Assembly: GCA_019417465.1 (NCBI GenBank)
Contig: DXVF01000006.1
Coordinates: 1 to 64,000, forward strand
DNA from: Clostridiales bacterium
GTDB taxonomy: Bacteria > Bacillota > Clostridia > TANB77 > CAG-508
Direction: 5' to 3'
DNA: 64,000 nucleotides
Each line of letters starts with the position of its first letter. Positions within the stretch are counted from its first letter, which is position 1. The notes beneath the pieces are model-generated. The model ran no database searches. It saw nothing but the letters and a program-made list of their open reading frames with translations, and was not told the origin of the DNA. Positions 45,654 to 53,798 of this stretch are shown one piece after another. A program made the position numbers and the translations under genes.

Positions 45654-46841
45654 ATGAGAGAGATTATTATTAAAAGTACAGATGAAAAGAATATAGTAAC
45701 TTTACTAGAGGATTATAATGTAGTAGAAAAATATGAAGAAGATAAGAAGAAACAGAGAATAGAGGGTAATATATATTTAGGAAAAATTCAAAGAGTACTT
45801 CCAGGTTTACAAGCAGTTTTTGTAGATATAGGAAATAATAAAAATGCTTTTTTACATATTAAAGATATTATGCCAAAAGCTAGCAATTGTACAGGAAATA
45901 AAAACGAAAACTTTGATGATGTTGATATTAATAAATATGTTAAAGTCGGTATGCCTGTTATAGTACAAGTAAAAAAAGATCAAGTTATGCAAAAAGGACC
46001 AAGAGTATCTACTCATATTAATTTACCTGGTAGATTTATTGTTGCAATGCCAGAAACCAAATTTATAACAATATCACAAAAGATTGAAGATGTAAATGAA
46101 ATAAAAAGATTAAAAAACATTGTAGAAAAAAATTTAAATAAAGATTTGGGTATAATAATTAGAACATCTGCTATTGGAAAAAGTGAAGAAGACATAAAAA
46201 AAGATATGAGGGAGGTTATTTTAAAATTAGATGATATATATTCTAATTTTAAAGAGATAGAAAAGAAAAAACAATTTACACCCAAGTTATTATATACAAA
46301 TAATAAGGTGATAGATAGATTATTAGTAGATATGTTAGATAAAGGAATTAATAGAATTATTGTAAATAATAATTCTATGTATGAATATGTGCTTAAAATA
46401 CTAAAAACAATGGGGAAAGAAGAGAGTATAAAACTTGAGATAAAGACTAATGTTTTAAATATTTATGATATAAGAAAGCAACTAGAAAAGCTTGAAAATA
46501 GAAAAATCTGGCTTAAATGTGGAGGATTTATAACTATAGATAAAACAGAAGCTTTAACTGCAATAGATGTAAATACTGGAAAATATGTAGGTAAAGGGGA
46601 TTTAGATAATACTATTCTTACTGTAAATAAAGAAGCAACGATTGAGATTGCTAAACAGCTTAAGGTAAGAGATATTGGTGGAATAATTATAATTGATTAT
46701 ATAGATATGAATGAAGAAAATAGAGAGAAAATATTAGAACTTTTTAAGGAATGTCTTAAATATGATAGGTCAAAAGTACAAATAGTAGGATTTACACCTC
46801 TTAATTTATTAGAGTTAACAAGAAAACATATGTGGAGTTAA
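45654..46841 (+). CDS. rng: RNase E/G-family ribonuclease, short C-terminus
   Basis: A 395-residue endoribonuclease. The N-terminal S1 domain is GNIYLGKIQRVLPGLQAVFVDIG, and the catalytic Asp positions are in TAIDVNTGKYVG (~305) and IIIDYIDMN (~345). It ends at LLELTRKHMWS. Well-studied members continue with a CPxCxG zinc-link that promotes tetramers, which is absent here. A 30-bp segment starting at the stop resembles one downstream of the gene ending at 38232. It may be a natural short form or a truncation. Confidence 0.85.
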   Translation: MREIIIKSTDEKNIVTLLEDYNVVEKYEEDKKKQRIEGNIYLGKIQRVLPGLQAVFVDIGNNKNAFLHIKDIMPKASNCTGNKNENFDDVDINKYVKVGMPVIVQVKKDQVMQKGPRVSTHINLPGRFIVAMPETKFITISQKIEDVNEIKRLKNIVEKNLNKDLGIIIRTSAIGKSEEDIKKDMREVILKLDDIYSNFKEIEKKKQFTPKLLYTNNKVIDRLLVDMLDKGINRIIVNNNSMYEYVLKILKTMGKEESIKLEIKTNVLNIYDIRKQLEKLENRKIWLKCGGFITIDKTEALTAIDVNTGKYVGKGDLDNTILTVNKEATIEIAKQLKVRDIGGIIIIDYIDMNEENREKILELFKECLKYDRSKVQIVGFTPLNLLELTRKHMWS

Positions 46842-46882
46842 AGTGCACTATTTTGGACGTAAAAGATGTGTAAAAAAACATG

Positions 46883-46947
46883 AAAAATTCTCTTGTTTTA
46901 CATTTTTGTGTATGATAAAATCGAAAAAAATGTAAAGGAGAATTTTT
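46883..46947 (+). promoter_or_regulatory. pyrB promoter flanked by an inverted repeat
   Basis: TTGTTT (46893-46898), a 17-bp spacer and TAAAAT (46916-46921) form a good promoter. It is bracketed by AAAAATTCTC (46883-46892) and GAGAATTTTT (46938-46947), the latter overlapping the ribosome site. The arrangement suggests an operator, but no regulator is identified. Confidence 0.55.
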
Positions 46948-46949
46948 TT

Positions 46950-47825
46950 ATGGATGTATTAAATTTAGATAACTATACAGATAACGAGATTAATTACATA
47001 TTGGACCAAGCACAAGCTTTTAAAGACGGAAAACAAGTTAATTATGAAGGAAAAAAGGTAATCGCAAATTTATTTTTTGAGCCATCTACAAGAACTCATT
47101 ATAGTTTTGATATGGCAGCATTAAAATTAGGATGTAAAACTCAAAACTTTAATGCAGGTGATTCAAGCCTAAAAAAAGGTGAAAGTTTGTATGATACAGT
47201 TAAAACTTTTGAGATGTTTGGAGTAGATGCTGTTGTAATAAGACATAAAGAAAATGAATATTATAAACAATTAACGGGAAAATTAAATATACCGATATTA
47301 AATGCAGGAGATGGAACAGGAAATCATCCATCACAATCTTTATTGGATTTATTAACAATAAGACAAGAATTTGAAAAATTTGAAGGTTTAAAAATTGTTA
47401 TAGTTGGAGATATTAAACATTCTAGAGTAGCACATACTAATATGAAAATAATGAAAAAGTTAGGTATGGAAGTATATACATCAGGTCCAGAAGAGTATAA
47501 AGAAGAAGGATATGACTATATTAATTTAGATGAAGTAATTGATAAAGTAGATGTAGTAATGCTTCTTAGAGTTCAACATGAAAGACATGAAAACCAAATG
47601 CAATTAACAGAAGAAGAATATAATAAAAGTTATGGATTAAATGAAGAACGTGTTAAAAAGATGAAAAAACAATCTATAATAATGCATCCAGCACCATTTA
47701 ACAGAAATGTAGAAATTACAGATGATGTAGTCCAATGTGAAAAATCAAGAATATTTAAACAAGTACAAAATGGAGTTTTTGTTAGAATGGCATTGATAAA
47801 TATGGTATTAGGAGAACAGGATTAA
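46950..47825 (+). CDS. pyrB: Aspartate carbamoyltransferase catalytic subunit
   Basis: A 291-residue enzyme of pyrimidine synthesis. Carbamoyl-phosphate motif FFEPSTRTHYSF (~42), the K-loop GDSSLKKGESLYDT (~72), HPSQSLLDLLTI (~122) and MHPAPFNRNVEI (~245). I start it at 46950 after AAAGGAGAAT. No pyrI gene follows, so the Bacillus-like unregulated form is likely. Confidence 0.95.
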   Translation: MDVLNLDNYTDNEINYILDQAQAFKDGKQVNYEGKKVIANLFFEPSTRTHYSFDMAALKLGCKTQNFNAGDSSLKKGESLYDTVKTFEMFGVDAVVIRHKENEYYKQLTGKLNIPILNAGDGTGNHPSQSLLDLLTIRQEFEKFEGLKIVIVGDIKHSRVAHTNMKIMKKLGMEVYTSGPEEYKEEGYDYINLDEVIDKVDVVMLLRVQHERHENQMQLTEEEYNKSYGLNEERVKKMKKQSIIMHPAPFNRNVEITDDVVQCEKSRIFKQVQNGVFVRMALINMVLGEQD

Positions 47826-47855
47826 AAAGACGGTTTAACCAAAAAGGAGAGAGAG

Positions 47856-48536
47856 ATGAATATTTTAGAATTTGTTTTAAATAATAAAGAATATTTAGAA
47901 GATTTAATTACACGAAGTACTTATCATTCAAATGCTATTGAAGGAAGTACTCTTACTTATGCAGAGACCTATGCTATTCTTTATAATGATAATAGTTTTA
48001 AAATCGAGGGAAAAGAGCCAAGAGAAATATATGAAGCTATTAACCATAAAAGTGCCTTAGAATTAGTTTTTACAAATTTAAAAAATGATGAAGGATTTGA
48101 TGAAAGATTTATAAAGAGGTTAAATGAGACAATTAATAGGAATATTAAAGAAACAGAAGGATTTAGGACTGTGCAAGTATTTATTCGAGGTAGTGAATAT
48201 ATTCCACCTGAACCTGAAAAAATCCCCAATTTAATGAATTATTATGTATATAATTATAATCATGACGAACAAGATATATTTACTAAAATAGCTAGATACC
48301 ATATTGAGTTTGAAAAAATACATCCTTTTGAAGATGGTAATGGTAGAACTGGTAGATTACTTTTAAATTATGAATTATTAAAAAATAATTTACCACCTGT
48401 TGTAATAGCTAAAGATGATAGAGTAAAGTATTTTGAATTTCTTAAAAATAATGATAATATGGGACTTGCTAAATGGCTTAAAGAATTATCTGCTAAAGAA
48501 AAAGAAAGAATAGATAGATTTGGATATAAGAGATAA
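47856..48536 (+). CDS. Fic-domain AMPylase-like protein
   Basis: A 226-residue protein. The Fic motif HPFEDGNGRTGR is at ~145, and an N-terminal autoinhibitory helix motif is present in SNAIEGSTLTYAET (S-x-x-x-E-G, ~20-34), so it is a class II self-inhibited Fic. Such proteins transfer AMP to target hydroxyls; the target is unknown. Confidence 0.88.
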   Translation: MNILEFVLNNKEYLEDLITRSTYHSNAIEGSTLTYAETYAILYNDNSFKIEGKEPREIYEAINHKSALELVFTNLKNDEGFDERFIKRLNETINRNIKETEGFRTVQVFIRGSEYIPPEPEKIPNLMNYYVYNYNHDEQDIFTKIARYHIEFEKIHPFEDGNGRTGRLLLNYELLKNNLPPVVIAKDDRVKYFEFLKNNDNMGLAKWLKELSAKEKERIDRFGYKR

Positions 48537-48587
48537 AAAATAAAAAGGTTAAGAGAATTGTTTTAAATTTTTCTTGACCTTTTTTAT
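48537..48587. terminator. Bidirectional terminator between fic and rimO
   Basis: AAAAAGGTTAAGA pairs (with one offset) with TCTTGACCTTTTTT across an AT loop, and T-runs occur on both strands. Confidence 0.75.
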
Positions 48588-48645
48588 TTCGTTGTTATGG
48601 CAAAAAGAAATGAAGAATTTAGGTATCTCAAATCTTTTTTTGAAA

Positions 48646-49964
48646 TTAAATTTCAGCAATTAAGTCATATCCATTTACACCTGTAATTTTGCATTTTATA
48701 AATTTTCCTTCTAAGCTTGTTTCTTTATTATTTTTTATATAAATTAAGCCGTCAATATCAGGTACATCCATATAACTTCTTCCTACGAAGTATTTAGAAT
48801 CAAAAGTTTTAGTTTCTACTAATATTTCTATCTCTTTTCCAATTTGATTATTTAATTTATTTGTCATAATTTCTTGCTGAAGTTTCATTACTTTATTATA
48901 TCTACTTTTTTTTGTCATAGGATGTATTTGGTCTGGTAATCTGCTAGCTGGAGTACCATCTTCTTTAGAATAAGCAAATGCTCCTAATCTGTCAAATTTA
49001 GTATCTTCTATAAATTTATATAATTCTTCAAAGTTTTCTTTAGTTTCACCAGGAAATCCGCACTATTACAGTTGTTCTTAATATTACATCTGGAATTTCT
49101 TTTCGAATTTTTGTAATTAAATTTTTAATAGTTTCTCCATCACTTTTTCTATTCATTCTTTTTAGAACCTGGTCTTGTATATGTTGAATAGGTATATCAA
49201 AGTAATTACAAATTTTTTCATTGTTTTTTACTGTTTCAATTAATTCATCTGTAATTGTTTCTGGATAAGCATATAAAAATCTAATCCATTTTACATTTTT
49301 TATTTTACAAAGTTCTTGTAATAGTTTTGCAAGCATTGGTTTTCCATAAATATCTATTCCATATTTAGTAGTATCTTGTGCAATAACAATTAATTCTTTT
49401 ATTCCATTATCTACTAATTTATTTGCTTCTTCTAAAATATCTTCTATTTTTCTACTTATAAATGGACCACGAATAGATGGAATAGCACAATATGTGCAAT
49501 GATTACTACAGCCTTCTGCTATTCTAAGATATGCAAAGTTTTTACCTGTTGTAATTACTCTATCTAAAAAATTAAGTTCTGATGGACAATCTAATTTATA
49601 TTTAGTATTTATAGATGATAATAAATTTTCTATTTGTTCACAAATATTATTATATTCATCATATTTTATCCATAAATCAACTTCAGGAATGACTTTTTCA
49701 AGTTCATCTTTATATCTTTGTACAAGGCATCCCATTACAATTAAATATTTGCATTTATTTTTTTTGTATTCTGCCATTTCTAAAATTGTATTTATTGCTT
49801 CTTCTTTGGCTGATTCTATAAATCCACAAGTATTAATAACTATAATGTCAGCTGTTCCGAGGGGTATTTACTATATTGTAATTATGATTTTTAAAAAGTC
49901 CAATTGTCATTTCTGTATCTACTAAATTTTTACTACATCCAAGTGATATAAATCCTACATTCAT
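48646..49964 (-). CDS. rimO: RimO ribosomal protein S12 methylthiotransferase, frame interrupted twice at CGG
   Basis: A radical SAM enzyme that methylthiolates Asp89 of ribosomal protein S12. The restored length is 438 residues, exactly family-like. The N-terminal cluster domain has MNVGFISLGCSKNLVDTEM and VINTCGFIESA. The radical SAM CxxxCxxC is in CSNHCTYCAIPSIRGPF, and a TRAM domain follows at the end. Two breaks occur: codon 36 (CGG at 49857-49859), and a second at 49058-49060 where RTTVIV should go on as GFPGET. Dropping the C at each gives NTPGTADIIVINTCGF and VIVGFPGETKENF, both fitting the family. It needs two separate shifts to be made. Confidence 0.93.
49058..49060 (-). other. CGG +1 frameshift site 2 in rimO
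   Basis: After GTG comes CGG followed by A. Dropping the C gives GTG-GGA-TTT-CCT-GGT (V-G-F-P-G), the invariant VGFPGET of MiaB/RimO enzymes. The conserved glycine locates the extra C exactly. Confidence 0.8.
49857..49859 (-). other. CGG +1 frameshift site 1 in rimO
   Basis: Codon 36 is CGG followed by A. In the zero frame a TGA comes three codons later. Dropping the C gives CCT-GGA-ACA (P-G-T) and leads into ADIIVINTCGF. Confidence 0.75.
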
Positions 49965-50079
49965 TTTATATAAATCCTTTCAAAATTATGTTAATAGAAA
50001 TATTTTAGCATCTTTTTATAAATTATTCAATGATATATGTAAATTTTAATTAATATTTGGTTGTAGTATGATTACTATT

Positions 50080-50368
50080 CAGCCTTAGTAACAGATGTTG
50101 TTTTATAATGAGTGCTTTAAAATTGCCCGTCCAGACACCTTAGATGTAAATGTTTTTGATATTATAATTGTTTCCATACATAATTTAAGAGATTCTAAGC
50201 CCTCGCATTTGGCACCCTTTCTATGCTTTTTTAGAAAAGCCATGAACGATTTCCAAATGCGCGGCTTAAGAATTTCTAAAATTATTCCTGTCAAACATTA
50301 TAATATCAAAAACATTTACATCTAAGGTGTCTGGACTACTCTAAAATGTTAAAGTCTTACTAAGGCTG
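50080..50368. repeat. ~290-bp palindromic element with 40-bp perfect arms
   Basis: Outer ends CAGCCTTAGTAA (50080) and TTACTAAGGCTG (50357) are inverted. Inside, 40 bases (50129-50168, beginning GTCCAGACACCTTAGATG) recur inverted without mismatch at 50297-50336. The 128-nt core itself pairs imperfectly (AGAGATTCTAAGCC with GGCTTAAGAATTTCT; CGCATTTGG with CCAAATGCG). It fills the 495-bp gap between rimO and the DUF975 gene. It has no convincing gene; short frames on either strand reflect the palindrome. Confidence 0.75.
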
Positions 50369-50392
50369 ACTTGTTCGACACTGTAATAGAAA

Positions 50393-50423
50393 AAGATGAA
50401 ACTTGCTTATAAAGTTTCATCTT
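50393..50423 (-). terminator. Terminator for the DUF975 gene
   Basis: AAGATGAAACTT pairs with AAGTTTCATCTT across a 7-nt loop; on the minus strand a TTTTT run follows. Confidence 0.8.
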
Positions 50424-50459
50424 AAAATATAAATTAAGTAAATATTCATTATTTAATAA

Positions 50460-51242
50460 CTAGACATTTGTATTTTCAGTATTTACTTCATTTAATTTTC
50501 CTATTCTATCTTCATAGAAGATTGCAATTGAAATTTGAATATAAGGCATTAGGAATATTATACCAATACCAAATGTAAGCATAGTAAGTAGTATCCAACC
50601 AAAGAATGATAGTTCTAAACCAAAATATTTTCCTCTTTGTCCCTTCATTATTCTTTCGCTTTCTTCTACTATTTGTTTAGCAGTCATATTAGGATTATCA
50701 TACATTATATAATATGAAAGAACATATAAAAGGTCTTTTACAAATAAGTATATAAGAGATGCAATATATCCAATATATCCAATGATTAAAAATATGATTG
50801 CTAAAATTGCAAAAATAGTACCAGAATCTGATGATGTATTAGTAGCTATGACAGATGATGTATTAGCAGCTATGGCAATAAATACAAATCCTCCAATTAA
50901 AATAAAAATAGAAACAGCTACTAATATGATTGGAACTATTAATTTTAATAATTGATTTCCTACAACTTTCCATACTTTAGCAAAATTGTTAAAAGCAGAT
51001 GTGAATAAGTCTCCATATGAATATTCTTCGTTTCTGTATATTTTTATGAAGCTATAAATTAATCCGTATTGTAATGGTACAGTTATTATTAATAGTGCTA
51101 TGCCTATGAAAGGTACGAAATTTGATGCACAGCTAATTGCAAATGAAATAGCAATATAAATTAAAGAGACTAATACAGCTGTACTCCATTTTCCTTGTAA
51201 GTTAGTTCGTGCTTGTTTTCTTATTTCTGATGCTGATAACAT
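50460..51242 (-). CDS. DUF975 integral membrane protein
   Basis: A 260-residue protein with about five membrane helices. The N-terminus MLSASEIRKQARTNLQGKWSTAVLVSLIY is the DUF975 hallmark, and FNNFAKVWKVVGNQLL follows at ~85. The role is unknown; the family is common in Clostridia and Bacilli. An AGGAGG site precedes the ATG. Confidence 0.88.
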   Translation of the reverse strand: MLSASEIRKQARTNLQGKWSTAVLVSLIYIAISFAISCASNFVPFIGIALLIITVPLQYGLIYSFIKIYRNEEYSYGDLFTSAFNNFAKVWKVVGNQLLKLIVPIILVAVSIFILIGGFVFIAIAANTSSVIATNTSSDSGTIFAILAIIFLIIGYIGYIASLIYLFVKDLLYVLSYYIMYDNPNMTAKQIVEESERIMKGQRGKYFGLELSFFGWILLTMLTFGIGIIFLMPYIQISIAIFYEDRIGKLNEVNTENTNV

Positions 51243-51359
51243 AAAAAAATCCTCCTTTTATTAATAAGTATATGTATTGATATACAAATTTATTATAGAC
51301 AAAAGTCGACAAGAAATCAAGATGTATTTTATGGCTAATTATGTAATTGTTACTAGATA

Positions 51360-51598
51360 GTTACAATTCACAGCATATTTTTAAGTAAATATACAATGGT
51401 ACCGCCTAGCTAATTGATTGATATATATTTTTTAAAACCAATCTTGAAGCGTGGCGGGCGAGAGAAGATAATTATTTTATACCACGCAGTTTAGGTAGCA
51501 AAGTAAGATAGTGTGTGCCATCGGCGATTTATTTTAAAAAATATATATCAATCAATTAGCTAGACTACTATGTTTTTTTAATAACTGTGAATAGTAAC
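51360..51598. repeat. ~240-bp palindromic element family, copy 3 of 3
   Basis: Upstream of argS. Outer ends GTTACAATTCACAG and CTGTGAATAGTAAC; inner arms CTAATTGATTGATATATA and complement; core with CTTGAAGCGTGGCGGGCGAG, ACCACGCAGTTTAGGTAGC and CCATCGGCGATT, nearly as in copy 2. Arm bases that differ from copy 1 (for example GATTGATA against GTTTGATA) are compensated on the opposite arm. Confidence 0.8.
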
Positions 51599-51625
51599 AC
51601 TAGATAATGGGCGGTTAAAAATTAG

Positions 51626-51660
51626 CCATCCCATACCTTAGATGTAAATGTTGTTTTAAA
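51626..51660. repeat. Remnant of the ~290-bp palindromic family
   Basis: CCATCCCATACCTTAGATG and the following TAAATG match one arm of the element at 50129 (ACACCTTAGATGTAAATG). Only one arm is left. The rest of the gap to argS (about 200 bp) shows no gene and no T-box that I can see. Confidence 0.5.
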
Positions 51661-51867
51661 GTATTATTCTGTAACTGTACTTTTAAGTAAAATGAGAGTT
51701 GTAAGTGTGGGTATTATCTTTTTTGTGTGTAAAGTGTTAGTAGAAAGTCATTTAGATTTGATTTGAATTAAAAGATTTTAAAAAATAAACTTCTTTCGAC
51801 AAAATAAGACAAGTTTTGCAAAAGTAATGTATTAGAATATTAAAAAGTTAAGAAGAGAGGGATATGT

Positions 51868-53610
51868 ATGGATATAATAAGTGAAACTAAAAGTAAAATT
51901 AAAGATGTTTTAAACATACTTGGATATGAAGATGATTTAGTATTAATACATTCTTCTAGTAGACCAGAACTCGGGCAATTTCAATATAATGGTGCTATGC
52001 AAATAGCAAAAAACATGAAATTAAATCCAGTGGAAATAGCAAAGAAGATAGTAGAGAAATTAAATAGATATGATTGTTTTGAAAATTTAAATATAGCAGG
52101 TCCTGGATTTATAAATATATCATTTAATTCTAAATATTTAATCCAATATCTAAATAAAATACAACAAGATATTTCTTTAAATATAAAAAAATATCCTAAA
52201 AAGAAAGTCTTTATCGATTATGGAGGACCTAATGTAGCTAAAGCATTACATGTTGGTCATTTAAGAAGTAGTAATATTGGTGAAGCCTTAAAAAGACTTG
52301 CAAAGCTTGTTGGAAATGATGTTATAAGTGATGTTCATTTAGGAGATATAGGAAGACAATCTGGAATGGTTATTTATGGAATAAGAGAGAGATTCCCAAA
52401 TCTTGTTTATTTTGATGATAAATATATAGGTGAATATCCTAAAGAATCACCTGTTACAAATGAGGACTTAGAAAAGATATATCCAGAAATTAGTTTAAGG
52501 GCAAAAGAAGATGAAGCAGTAATGGAAGAAGTAAGAAACATTACAGCAGAGCTCGATAGAGGAAATAAAGGATATAATCATTTATGGAATCATATTAAAA
52601 AAGTATCTATAGATAATATAAAGAAAACTTTTGACAAGATTAATGTTAGTTTTGATTTATGGGAAGGTGAGAGTGACTGTTATCCATATATAAATGATGT
52701 TATAAAATTATTACAAAACAATAATTGTTTAGAAGAAAGTGAAGGTGCATATGTAGTATATGTAGGGGAAGATAATGATAAATTTGAAATACCACCATTA
52801 ATAGTTTTAAAGTCTGATGGAACAAGTTTATATGCAACAAGAGAACTTGCAACTGTTTATTCTAGAATTAAAAGATTCAATCCAGATGAAATTTGGTATG
52901 TTGTAGATAATAGGCAATGTATGTATTTTACACAAGTATTTAGAAGCTTATATAAATCTGGTATAGTAGATAATAAGACAAAATTAGAATTCATCGGTTT
53001 TGGTACAATGAATGGAAAAGATGGAAAGCCATTTAAAACAAGAGATGGTGGAGTTATGAAACTGGAAAATTTACTTGATGAAATAAAGAAAGAGTCAAAT
53101 CAGTATCTAGAAAAAGAGGGGATAGAAGAAACTGAAAAAGAAGAAATAGCAAATAAGGTTTCTGTTGCTGCACTAAAATATGCAGATTTATTACCAAATC
53201 GTGAAAAGGATTATGTATTTGATTTGAAAAAATTTAGTTCTTTAGAAGGAAAAACAGGACCATATATTATTTATTCATGCATTAGAATTAAATCATTACT
53301 TAAAAAAAGTGGTGAAGATAACTATAAAGTAGCCAGTATTTATAGCAAAACAGAAAAAGATATTATTACAAAAATATTAGAAATGTCTATAGTAATAGAT
53401 TCAAGTTATAGAAATAAGACTTTAAGTGATATTACAGAATATTTATATGAGTTAGATAGTTTGTATAATAAATTTTACTCAGAAAATAGAATTATAACAG
53501 AGTTAAATGAAGATAAAAGAAAGTCTTGGATTGCTATTTCTGAGTTAGTATATAAAGTAAATAAAATACTTTTAGATACTTTGGCTATTGAGATTCCAGA
53601 GAAGATGTAA
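51868..53610 (+). CDS. argS: Arginyl-tRNA synthetase
   Basis: A 580-residue class I synthetase. It has the HIGH-equivalent PNVAKALHVGHLRSSNIGEAL (~125), DVHLGDIGRQSGM and GKPFKTRDGGVMKLENLL in the place of KMSKS, then the DALR anticodon-binding domain to the end. It is intact and uses no CGG codon. It charges all tRNA-Arg species; whether a tRNA with a CCG anticodon exists in this genome is the key question for the CGG pattern. Confidence 0.95.
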   Translation: MDIISETKSKIKDVLNILGYEDDLVLIHSSSRPELGQFQYNGAMQIAKNMKLNPVEIAKKIVEKLNRYDCFENLNIAGPGFINISFNSKYLIQYLNKIQQDISLNIKKYPKKKVFIDYGGPNVAKALHVGHLRSSNIGEALKRLAKLVGNDVISDVHLGDIGRQSGMVIYGIRERFPNLVYFDDKYIGEYPKESPVTNEDLEKIYPEISLRAKEDEAVMEEVRNITAELDRGNKGYNHLWNHIKKVSIDNIKKTFDKINVSFDLWEGESDCYPYINDVIKLLQNNNCLEESEGAYVVYVGEDNDKFEIPPLIVLKSDGTSLYATRELATVYSRIKRFNPDEIWYVVDNRQCMYFTQVFRSLYKSGIVDNKTKLEFIGFGTMNGKDGKPFKTRDGGVMKLENLLDEIKKESNQYLEKEGIEETEKEEIANKVSVAALKYADLLPNREKDYVFDLKKFSSLEGKTGPYIIYSCIRIKSLLKKSGEDNYKVASIYSKTEKDIITKILEMSIVIDSSYRNKTLSDITEYLYELDSLYNKFYSENRIITELNEDKRKSWIAISELVYKVNKILLDTLAIEIPEKM

Positions 53611-53798
53611 AAAGCAGGAGGAATATAGGTACAGATGTAAACATTAATAAATATTTAAATCCGTTTACAATGTTCGAATTTTAATAAAATTATGAAGAAA
53701 AATGTGATTTTATATAAAAATATAACTGGATTTTTGTGATAAATCATCATTGATTAAATACGAATTTTGTGGTACACTAAATTTGAGGTGATAAATAT

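Noticed and set aside
50095..50325. Open frames on both strands (76 and 63 residues) around 50.1-50.3 kb
   Set aside because: They are products of the ~290-bp palindrome; neither has a ribosome site.
51243..51867. T-box or other amino-acid leader upstream of argS
   Set aside because: No GGTGGNACCGCG-type motif is present; the gap is filled by the palindromic element and an arm remnant.
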